Below, one piece after another: positions 25,454 to 32,461 of a stretch of 61,988 nucleotides of DNA. The position numbers and the translations under genes are program-made. Position 1 is the stretch's first letter. Each line of letters starts with the position of its first letter. The DNA is from Acidisoma sp035492295. GTDB lineage: Bacteria > Pseudomonadota > Alphaproteobacteria > Acetobacterales > Acetobacteraceae. The notes under the pieces are model-generated. The model was not told where the DNA came from, did no database searches, and saw only the letters and a list, made by a program, of their open reading frames with translations. The stretch covers positions 1 to 61,988 of the forward strand of contig NZ_DATJJK010000158.1 of the NCBI RefSeq assembly GCF_035492295.1. Reading direction: 5' to 3'.

Positions 25454-26359
25454 ATGGCGATCGAGCTTGATGATCTGAATGCCTTTCTGGCTGTGGCCCG
25501 CGCAGGTGGCTTCCGTGATGCGGCGCGCGCTACCGGATCGAGCGCTTCCGGCCTCAGCGAGGCGGTGAGCCGGCTCGAAACCCGCCTCGGCCTGCGTCTC
25601 TTCCATCGCTCGACGCGCAGTGTGCGGCCGACGGAAGTCGGCGGCCGCCTGGCGGAGCGTTTGACCCCGGCGCTTGCCGAGGTGGAATCCGCGCTCGACA
25701 TCGTGAACGGGTTCCGGGAGAAGCCCGCGGGCACCCTGCGGCTTAATGTACCCGTGGTCGTGGCTCGGCTGATCCTGCCCGGAATCGTGCCGGCCTTCCT
25801 CGCAGCCTTCCCCGATATCCGGCTTGAGATCACGGCCGAAGACGGTTTCGTGGACGTGCTGGCCGCCGGCTACGATGCCGGCATTCGCTACGATGAGCGG
25901 TTGGAGCAGGACATGATCGCGGTCCCGATCGGGCCGCGGGTGCAGCGCTATGCGGCCGCGGCCGCGCCTGCCTATCTCGACCGGCGCGGACGGCCCCGCC
26001 ATCCGCGGGATCTTCTCGCGCATGCCTGCCTGCCCGGGCGCCTCACCAGCGGTGGTATCACGACCTGGGAATTCGAGCGGGAAGGGGAGGCGGTGAAGCT
26101 CGACCCCTCCGGTCCCTTGGTCGTCAATCTCGGCGGCGCCGTCGAACTTGCGGTTGCGGCGACGCTGGCCGGCACCGGCATCATCTATTTATTCGAAGAA
26201 TGGCTGCGCCCGTATTTCGAGAGCGGTGCGCTGGAACCGGTCTTGCCGGAGTGGTGGCTCGCCTTCCCGGGGCCCTTCCTTTACTACCCGGGGCGGCGGC
26301 TGGTGCCGGCACCGTTGCGGGCCTTCATCGATTTCCTGCGAAGCCAGCGCCCGGACTGA
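25454..26359 (+). CDS. LysR-family transcriptional regulator
   Basis: An N-terminal winged helix (LDDLNAFLAVARAGGFRDAARATG, with SASGLSEAVSRLE as recognition helix) is followed by a ligand-binding domain of about 200 residues (TLRLNVPVVVARLILPGIVPAF). It resembles the group of LysR proteins that sit next to reductases. Divergent orientation with a short spacer from the YdbC-like reductase suggests it controls that gene and itself. The inducer is unknown. Confidence 0.9.
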   Translation: MAIELDDLNAFLAVARAGGFRDAARATGSSASGLSEAVSRLETRLGLRLFHRSTRSVRPTEVGGRLAERLTPALAEVESALDIVNGFREKPAGTLRLNVPVVVARLILPGIVPAFLAAFPDIRLEITAEDGFVDVLAAGYDAGIRYDERLEQDMIAVPIGPRVQRYAAAAAPAYLDRRGRPRHPRDLLAHACLPGRLTSGGITTWEFEREGEAVKLDPSGPLVVNLGGAVELAVAATLAGTGIIYLFEEWLRPYFESGALEPVLPEWWLAFPGPFLYYPGRRLVPAPLRAFIDFLRSQRPD

Positions 26360-26437
26360 TCAGCCCATGATGTAGAGAAGGGGTCTGCTTCACGGTTCGG
26401 ATGACCGCTCCCCGCTTCAGTCTGAACCGATCAGACC

Positions 26438-26740
26438 CTAGTTCGCGGATTTGTTACGGCCCGGGTTGCGCCCGCCCTCTGATTTTGCTGCCTCGGAGAC
26501 CGCGGCGCCGCTCAGCACCGCTTCCCAGGCATCCCAGGCAGCGACGTCGAAGGCGGCGATCGCCTCCTCCGCGTCGAGCGCCGAGCCAGCGATCTGTTCC
26601 GCCATCCGGTCCAGTCGCTGCGTCAGCACCGTTTCGAATTTCGTGCGCGACCGGCCGCGCATTTCCTGCCCGAGCGTCTCGCCGGCGGTGCGGCAATCCT
26701 CGATGGTTTCGGGGGGAGAGGAGGAGAGGCTGGGGGTCAT
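26438..26740 (-). CDS. Hypothetical helical protein
   Basis: The product is about 100 aa, hydrophilic and helical: a central region (EMRGRSRTKFETVLTQRLDR) followed by EEAIAAFDVAAWDAWEAVL and a basic tail (GRNPGRNKSAN). Two ATG codons three triplets apart could serve; the inner one has GGAAG nearby. No family recognised. It is isolated between the LysR gene and the surface-antigen-like gene. Confidence 0.5.
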   Translation of the reverse strand: MTPSLSSSPPETIEDCRTAGETLGQEMRGRSRTKFETVLTQRLDRMAEQIAGSALDAEEAIAAFDVAAWDAWEAVLSGAAVSEAAKSEGGRNPGRNKSAN

Positions 26741-26841
26741 CTTCCGCATGGATTCTACGGTGTCCGGAACGATTATGCGGATCGCAGGCGGTGGCCAACG
26801 CTAGTTTTCGAAGGCCGCCCTGCTGCGGGAGGTTTCATATC

Positions 26842-27219
26842 TCAACCGTTGACGATCGCCCATTCGCCGTTCGGCTTGCGGCACCAGTCAAGCGTGTAGG
26901 GCAGGCCGTCCGTCGAGGTGCCGGTATGGAAGGTGTAATCGAACTTGCGGCAGGTCATGCCGCTCTTTTCGTATTGCTTCTTGATTGTCACGGTGCCGGA
27001 ATGCCGGGTCTTGGGGTTCGTCCATTTCTCGGTCTTCGTATCGCCGGGGCTGAGCTTGGCGGCTTCGGCGCGCAGAATCTCCATGTCGCCATGGGTCAGG
27101 CGCCGGGGCAGGTAGCTCTGCATCACCTGCGCCTGCGCGGAAGAAGCGAGGAGACCGGGCGCCGCAAGGCCGCCGAGCGCCAGGGCTGCAGTCAGAAGTG
27201 TCAGAGACTTGCGCGACAT
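26842..27219 (-). CDS. Small exported surface-antigen-like protein
   Basis: A signal peptide (residues 1-30, cleavage near SSAQA-Q) precedes a domain of about 90 aa. The pattern of a short helix, then KTEKWTNPKTRHSGTVTI, then MTCRKFDYTF and DWCRKPNGEWAIV resembles the C-terminal domain of rickettsial 17-kDa/RT0821-type surface antigens, including the paired cysteines. There is no lipobox cysteine at the cleavage site, so it is likely soluble or loosely attached in the periplasm. GGGAG is 6 nt before the ATG. Function unknown. Confidence 0.6.
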   Translation of the reverse strand: MSRKSLTLLTAALALGGLAAPGLLASSAQAQVMQSYLPRRLTHGDMEILRAEAAKLSPGDTKTEKWTNPKTRHSGTVTIKKQYEKSGMTCRKFDYTFHTGTSTDGLPYTLDWCRKPNGEWAIVNG

Positions 27220-27290
27220 AGGAGGCTCCCGGCTGCCCGTGTGAATATTGGCTTTCTCGCTTATCGCGCAAGTCGCGTCGCCGCAACGGC

Positions 27291-28697
27291 CTAGCGTGCG
27301 GCGGCGAGTTTGCCGAGCAGGCGCGCGTGGCAGCGCGCGCCGCCCGTGAAGCAAGTCCAGTCGAACTTTTCGTTTGGGCTATGAACCTGATCGTCGTCCA
27401 GGCCAAAGCCCATCAGGATCGTATCGAGGCCGAGCATGGTCTTGAACACACCGACGACCGGGATGGAACCACCGCAGCCCATCAGCACGGCCTCCTTTCC
27501 GTATTCGTCCCGCAAGGCGGCCTCCGCCGCAGGCACGAAAGGCCCATCCACCGCGACCTCCACGGCCGGGTTCAGGCCGAACTCCGTCACCGTCACCTGG
27601 GCACCCGGGGGCGTGCGCGCGGCCAGGAACTGCTTCAATCCAGCGAGGATTTTGGCCGGGTCCTGGCGGCTGACGAGACGGAAGGAAAGCTTTGCATGGG
27701 CGTGGGACGCGATGACGGTCTTGGCGCCCTCTCCGGTATAGCCGCCCCAGATACCGTTGAGATCGGCCGTCGGCCGCGCCCAGAGCCGCTCCAGCGCGGT
27801 GCGGCCGACCTCGCCGGATGTCTGGTTGAGCCCGATCGCGGCAAGCATCGCGCCCTCGTCGAAACCAAGCGCGGCCCATTGCGCGGCCACCGCCGGGGGC
27901 AGTTCGTCCACACCCTCATAGAAGCCCGGGATCTGCACCCGGCCCTGATCGTCATGCAGCCCGCCCAGGATGCGGGTCAGGGCGTTGATCGGGTTCAGCG
28001 CCGCCCCGCCATACATTCCGGAATGGAGATCCTTGTCCGGCCCCAGGAGATCGATCTGGGTATAGACCATGCCGCGCAGCCGGGTGGTCAGCGCCGGGGT
28101 CGTGCGGTCCCACATGCCGGTATCGCTGATCAGGGCGACATCGGCCGCGAGGAGTTCCTTGTGGCTCTCGATGAAAGTTTCGAGATTGGCGGAGCCGACC
28201 TCCTCCTCGCCTTCCAGCAGCAGGGTGATGCGGATGGGCAGGGCGCCGGTTGCCTCGTGCCAGGCGCGGCAGGCCCAGAGGAAGGTCATGACCTGACCCT
28301 TGTCGTCCACCGCGCCGCGCGCAACGACCCGCATTCCCTCGGGTCCATCGACCATGGTGGGCGTGAAGGGCGGGCTGGTCCAAAGCTCCAGCGGCTCGGG
28401 CGGCTGCACGTCATAGTGGCCGTAGAAGAGGATATGCGGCACGTCGCGATTAGCGGGGCCAGGGTAATAGCCGGTCACGATCGGGTGGCCCGGTGTTTCG
28501 TGCAGCTGCATCTCGAAGCCCACCGCCGCGAATTCCCGGCGCAGCCATTCAGCCGCCTGCCGGCAATCCCCGGCATGTTTCGGCTGGGCGCTGACGCTCG
28601 GGATCGACAGGAACTCGAACAATCCCGTCCGTGCCTCTGTCTCCGTCGCGGCGAGGCGGGCAAGCACGGCCTCTGTCTGGTCGGGCGTTGCGGTCAT
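27291..28697 (-). CDS. M20 family dipeptidase
   Basis: This is a di-zinc M20 peptidase of 468 aa, the length of dipeptidases with an inserted dimerisation domain. The metal and catalytic residues read: His94 (YGHYDVQP), Asp131-Asp132 (GAVDDKGQ), the Glu cluster 164-166 (LEGEEEVGS), Asp in SDTGMW, and a late His (DQVHSPNEKF). It should hydrolyse dipeptides or related amides in the cytoplasm. Its ATG overlaps the TetR stop (ATGA), so it is co-expressed with the regulator and falls in the TetR-controlled divergon. Confidence 0.92.
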   Translation of the reverse strand: MTATPDQTEAVLARLAATETEARTGLFEFLSIPSVSAQPKHAGDCRQAAEWLRREFAAVGFEMQLHETPGHPIVTGYYPGPANRDVPHILFYGHYDVQPPEPLELWTSPPFTPTMVDGPEGMRVVARGAVDDKGQVMTFLWACRAWHEATGALPIRITLLLEGEEEVGSANLETFIESHKELLAADVALISDTGMWDRTTPALTTRLRGMVYTQIDLLGPDKDLHSGMYGGAALNPINALTRILGGLHDDQGRVQIPGFYEGVDELPPAVAAQWAALGFDEGAMLAAIGLNQTSGEVGRTALERLWARPTADLNGIWGGYTGEGAKTVIASHAHAKLSFRLVSRQDPAKILAGLKQFLAARTPPGAQVTVTEFGLNPAVEVAVDGPFVPAAEAALRDEYGKEAVLMGCGGSIPVVGVFKTMLGLDTILMGFGLDDDQVHSPNEKFDWTCFTGGARCHARLLGKLAAAR

Positions 28698-29395
28698 GGC
28701 TTTTCTCCTTCCGTCAGAGTCGCAGGTGCGGCCGGCTGAGGTGCGACCGGCTGGGGCGCGGCATAGGCTTTGAGGAAGAGCGAAATAGCACCCTGAACGA
28801 CCCGCTCAATATCGGCAGGCGTCGCTTCGATCAGGCGCAGCCGCGCGCGCATGACGATCTTGGTCTGACAGAGGGCGAAGAATTGTTCGGCCGCGAAATC
28901 CGGGTCGGGGACGGCAAGGCGCCCGGCTGCCGTCTCCGCCTCGAGCCAGGCGGCGAGATAATTGAGCGCGCGCTGCGGACCGGCCTCGAAAAAGGAGCGC
29001 GCGAGTTCGGGGAACTGCCCGGCCTCGGACATCACCATTCTGTGAATGGCTTGGCGGAAGGGCGACAGCATCAGGTCCATGACCGAGAGGCCGAGCGAAT
29101 GCAGCGTCTCCTGCGGATCGTTGCCGTCGGGCGTGTTGTCGAAGATGTGCTTGATCGAGCGGTCGCAGCCGGTCGACACCACACCGTGGAAAAGGGCAGC
29201 CTTGCCAGGGAAATAATTGTAGAGCGTGCCCTTGGAGACGCCAACCTCACGGGCGATGCGCGCCATGCTTGCCCCCTCGTACCCATCGCGCGCGAAGACC
29301 CGTCCTGCGCCCTCCAGGATCGCGTTGCGGCGCTCCGGCGACAGTGCCTCCATCTGTCCCTCGGGCGCCGCATCATTGTTATCCTTGTCGCTCAC
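28694..29395 (-). CDS. TetR/AcrR-family repressor
   Basis: The N-terminal DNA-binding domain is standard: AGRVFARDGYEGASMARIAR, then VGVSKGTLYNYFPGKAALF. The C-terminal ligand-binding domain is of the type seen with efflux regulators, and ends in a Pro/Ala-rich tail (APQPVAPQPAAPA). The GTG start is preceded by a GAGAG stretch. It faces the outer-membrane efflux gene across about 100 bp holding a sigma-70-like promoter and a matching palindrome, so autoregulated repression of both arms is likely. The ligand could be a drug or a peptide-like metabolite. Confidence 0.92.
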   Translation of the reverse strand: MSDKDNNDAAPEGQMEALSPERRNAILEGAGRVFARDGYEGASMARIAREVGVSKGTLYNYFPGKAALFHGVVSTGCDRSIKHIFDNTPDGNDPQETLHSLGLSVMDLMLSPFRQAIHRMVMSEAGQFPELARSFFEAGPQRALNYLAAWLEAETAAGRLAVPDPDFAAEQFFALCQTKIVMRARLRLIEATPADIERVVQGAISLFLKAYAAPQPVAPQPAAPATLTEGEKP

Positions 29396-29418
29396 TCTCT
29401 CTCACCATGCAGCCGGGT

Positions 29419-29446
29419 TTGACAATGACGATCCCCTTCCTATCAT
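29419..29446 (+). promoter_or_regulatory. Sigma-70-like promoter of the efflux gene
   Basis: TTGACA (-35) and TATCAT (-10) are separated by 16 bp, close to consensus in an otherwise GC-rich region. It points at the NodT-type gene. The start of transcription would fall around 29453, just before the palindrome. Confidence 0.75.
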
Positions 29447-29457
29447 ACAAGTCGCTA

Positions 29458-29472
29458 ACCGAACCGTTCGGT
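29458..29472. promoter_or_regulatory. Probable TetR operator
   Basis: ACCGAA-CCG-TTCGGT is a 6-3-6 perfect inverted repeat of the size and symmetry bound by TetR-family dimers. It lies a few bases downstream of the predicted transcription start of the efflux operon and between the two divergent genes. Binding there would block the promoter. Confidence 0.7.
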
Positions 29473-29498
29473 CATAGCGCGTTGCAGGAGCGGCACAG

Positions 29499-31094
29499 TT
29501 GGCGCAGACGATGAGACAAGCCCTGACCAAAGCACGGGCGGGGCTCGCTTGGCCTGTCGTCTCGACGGCCAGCCTCGTCCTGCTCGCTGGCTGCACCCTT
29601 GGCCCCGATTTCCATAAGCCGACGCCGCCCTACGATCCCTACTCGTTCCTCTCGGGCCGGAGCCCGGCCGATGGCGCCAGCCAGCCACAGGTGGCGCCGA
29701 TCGAGGTGACCTGGTGGAAAAGCTTCGACGACCCCGAACTTGATTCCCTGATCAAGCGCGCCATCGCCCAGAACCTTGACGTCAAGACCGCCACGATCCG
29801 CCTTGCTGAAGCGCGGTCGAATGCGGGCGTCACCGCTTCGGCCTTCTTTCCCAGCGTGAACGGCAACGCGACTGCGGCCGACATCAAGCTCAGCGACAAG
29901 GGCGGCTCGCTCCTCGGCGGGGGCTCGTCTTCCAGCTCCTCCGGCGGGTCTTCGAGCGGCTCCTCCAGCATCGATCCGATGTCGATCTACCAATACGGTT
30001 TCGACGCGACCTGGACCCTGGACATTTTCGGTAAGGTACGCCGCCAGGTGGAAGCCGGCAATGCCGCGATTCAGGCTTCCGAGATCGACCGCCGCGGCGT
30101 GCTCATCCAGATGATGGCCGAGGTCGCGCGCGATTACGTACAGCTGCGCAATGCCCAGATGCAGCTGCAGATCGCCGAAGACAATGTGCACACCGCTCAG
30201 AGGCTGCTGAACCTTACCCGCCAGCGGGCGACCGCGGGGCTCACCGACCAGCTCGACGTCGCTCAGGAACAGGCCCAGCTGACGACGACGGAAGCGACCG
30301 TGCCGCAGGCCCAGCAGCAGGTCGCTCAATATATCAACGCACTCAGCATGCTGCTGGGCGAGGCGCCGCGGGCGCTGCAATCCGAACTTGTCACGCCAAA
30401 GGCCGTGCCCCCGACGCCGACCGCGATTCCCGTCGGCCTGCCGTCGGAGCTTTTGCGCCGCCGCCCGGATATCATGGAGGCCGAGGCCAATCTGCATCAG
30501 GCCACGGCCAACATCGGCGTGGCCGTGGCCAGTTTCTTCCCGAGTTTCAATCTCCTCGGCGTCTTCGGAATCGAATCCAACGCGACCCAGGATCTCTTCA
30601 CCACCGCCGCCCGCACTTATGTCCTCGGCGGCATGGTGCAGGTGCCGATCTTCCAGGGCGGCAAACTCGTAGAGCAGCTGCACCTCGCCAAGGAGCGGCA
30701 GAAGGAAGCCATGGTCACCTACGACAAGACCGTGCTGCAGGCCTTTTCCGATGTCGACAATGCGCTGACCGACTATGACAAGGAGCAACAGCGCCGCAGG
30801 CTCCTCAAGCGTGCGGTCGCCGCCAACCAGCACGCCTTTGCCCTGGCGCAGGACCGCTACACCCAGGGCATCGCGACCTATATCGACGTGCTGAACGCGC
30901 AGCAGAACGTGCTTACCAGCCAGCGCCAGTTGCAGGACAGCACGGCTGCCGTCTCCACCGATCTCGTTTCGCTGTATCTGGCGCTGGGCGGCGGCTGGGA
31001 GGATACTTTCCCGACGCCCGCCAACGAAGCCGAGCCCAATGCCTCCGTGGGCCAGACGATCAAAACCGCAATCACCGGCGGCAACGCCAGCTAG
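29499..31094 (+). CDS. NodT-family outer-membrane efflux lipoprotein (TolC-like)
   Basis: The lipobox LLAGCTLGPDF gives a lipidated Cys at about residue 32. GPDFHKPTPPYDP and WWKSFDDPELDSLI are the standard N-terminus of RND outer-membrane factors. Two repeats of long helices follow, with the second PSELLRRRPDIMEAEANL marking the internal duplication. A Gly/Ser-only insert of about 25 residues near 135-160 is unusual and lies in a surface loop. CAGGAG is 8 nt from the TTG start; an ATG 12 bp later is too far from it. No RND pump or adaptor gene is adjacent, so the partner is elsewhere. Confidence 0.92.
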   Translation: MAQTMRQALTKARAGLAWPVVSTASLVLLAGCTLGPDFHKPTPPYDPYSFLSGRSPADGASQPQVAPIEVTWWKSFDDPELDSLIKRAIAQNLDVKTATIRLAEARSNAGVTASAFFPSVNGNATAADIKLSDKGGSLLGGGSSSSSSGGSSSGSSSIDPMSIYQYGFDATWTLDIFGKVRRQVEAGNAAIQASEIDRRGVLIQMMAEVARDYVQLRNAQMQLQIAEDNVHTAQRLLNLTRQRATAGLTDQLDVAQEQAQLTTTEATVPQAQQQVAQYINALSMLLGEAPRALQSELVTPKAVPPTPTAIPVGLPSELLRRRPDIMEAEANLHQATANIGVAVASFFPSFNLLGVFGIESNATQDLFTTAARTYVLGGMVQVPIFQGGKLVEQLHLAKERQKEAMVTYDKTVLQAFSDVDNALTDYDKEQQRRRLLKRAVAANQHAFALAQDRYTQGIATYIDVLNAQQNVLTSQRQLQDSTAAVSTDLVSLYLALGGGWEDTFPTPANEAEPNASVGQTIKTAITGGNAS

Positions 31095-31114
31095 AGAGAA
31101 GGCCGCATATCCGG

Positions 31115-32410
31115 ATGAGCGACGCTCTGCTGCCTATCGACCCCGGCGCGCGCCGCGCCATTCTTCAAGCGGTCGAGGGACTGGCGGAGCGCTCCACCGC
31201 CACGCTCGCACGGCTCGTCGCGCATCCGAGCCTGCTCGGTGACGAGGCCAGCTGCCTCGCCGAAATGGAAGGGCTTTACAGCGAACTGGGGCTTTCGCCC
31301 TTCCGCGTTGCGGTTGATCCGGCGAAACTCGACAATCATCCCGGCTTTTCGCCGCCGCTCGTGCCCTATGCACCGGGGCGGGAGAATGTGGCGGCCATCC
31401 ATCGCCCGCGCGAGACAAAGGGCCGCAGTCTGATGCTGCAGGGCCATATCGACGTCGTGCCCGTGGGCGCTGCCGATTTGTGGACGACACCACCCTTCGA
31501 ACCCTCTGTGCGGGACGGGCGCATGTACGGCCGCGGCGCCTGCGACATGAAGTCGGGCGTTGCCGCCGCTCTCATGGCCTTCGCGGCTTTGAAAGCTGCC
31601 GGCTTGCAGCCCGCAGCCGAGTTGCAGATGGCGGCCGTGATCGAGGAAGAATGCACCGGCAACGGTGCGCTCGCCGTGATGCAGGCGCTGGGCAAGCCCG
31701 ATGCCTGCCTGATCCCCGAACCCGGTCAGCGCCTGTTGACGGCGGAAGTCGGCGTCGTCTGGGCTTGGGTTACCGTCACCGGCAAGCCCGTGCATGTCTC
31801 GCACAAGCTTTCCGGCATCAGCGCCATCGAGGCCGCCTTCATCGTCTCGGAAGCCTTCCGAGCCTACGAGGCGCGGATGAACGAGCCGCAGCACCGCCAC
31901 CCGGCCTATGCCGGGGACAATCACCCGATCAACGTCAATTTCGGCACGATCGAGGGGGGCGAGTGGAACAGTTCGGTCGCCACCCGCGCCCGCCTTGGCA
32001 TGCGCGTCGGCGTCATGCCCGGCTATTCCTGCCGCCAGACGAAGGCCGATATCGAGGCGCTGGTGGCCGATGTGGCGCGGGACCCGCGGATGGCCGGCAC
32101 GGACCTGCGGGTCGAGTTCCGCGGCTTCATGGCGGATGGGGCGATCTTCCCGGAAACGCAGGGCATTTCGCAGGCGATTTCCGCCTGCCACCGCGAGGTG
32201 ACGGGCGAGACGCTGCGGCCGACCGCCATGCACGCGCTGACCGATGCGCGCTTCTACCGGCTTTATCAGGACACTGAAGCGACCTGCTACGGCGCAGAGG
32301 GCGAGAACATCCACGGCATCGACGAATGGGTGGATCTCGCCAGCATCACCGAAGTCACCAAGGCGCTCGCCCTTCTCGTCGCGGGCTGGTGCGGCGTCGA
32401 AGCGGCTTAG
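31115..32410 (+). CDS. M20 family amidohydrolase (ArgE/DapE-like deacylase)
   Basis: This is an M20 metallohydrolase of 431 aa. His111 (QGHIDVVP), Asp144 (RGACDMKSG), Glu177-179 (VIEEECTG) and late His (NIHGIDEW) form the di-metal site; IPEPGQ and NVNFGTIEGG fit the acetylornithine deacetylase/succinyl-diaminopimelate desuccinylase type. It begins 20 bp after the efflux gene, so it is co-transcribed and under the TetR repressor. That context argues against a housekeeping arginine-pathway role and for processing of an N-acylated amino acid or peptide connected with export. Confidence 0.9.
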   Translation: MSDALLPIDPGARRAILQAVEGLAERSTATLARLVAHPSLLGDEASCLAEMEGLYSELGLSPFRVAVDPAKLDNHPGFSPPLVPYAPGRENVAAIHRPRETKGRSLMLQGHIDVVPVGAADLWTTPPFEPSVRDGRMYGRGACDMKSGVAAALMAFAALKAAGLQPAAELQMAAVIEEECTGNGALAVMQALGKPDACLIPEPGQRLLTAEVGVVWAWVTVTGKPVHVSHKLSGISAIEAAFIVSEAFRAYEARMNEPQHRHPAYAGDNHPINVNFGTIEGGEWNSSVATRARLGMRVGVMPGYSCRQTKADIEALVADVARDPRMAGTDLRVEFRGFMADGAIFPETQGISQAISACHREVTGETLRPTAMHALTDARFYRLYQDTEATCYGAEGENIHGIDEWVDLASITEVTKALALLVAGWCGVEAA

Positions 32411-32421
32411 GCAAGCCGGGC

Positions 32422-32456
32422 CGACGTGCCGCTTCCCACCGGGATGCGGCACGTCG
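32422..32456. terminator. Long hairpin between convergent genes, likely bidirectional terminator
   Basis: CGACGTGCCGC pairs perfectly with GCGGCACGTCG (11 bp), and the loop continues with TCCC/GGGA pairs. It occupies nearly all of the 51-bp gap between the M20 deacylase and the Hint-domain gene. There is no long U-run, which lowers confidence. Confidence 0.65.
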
Positions 32457-32461
32457 ATTGA

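Noticed and set aside
27327..28739. 470-codon plus-strand ORF opposite the M20 dipeptidase
   Set aside because: Antisense shadow; the minus-strand product has all M20 metal ligands and an ATGA overlap with TetR.
29472..30833. 453-codon minus-strand ORF opposite the efflux lipoprotein
   Set aside because: Antisense shadow; NodT motifs and lipobox are on the plus strand.
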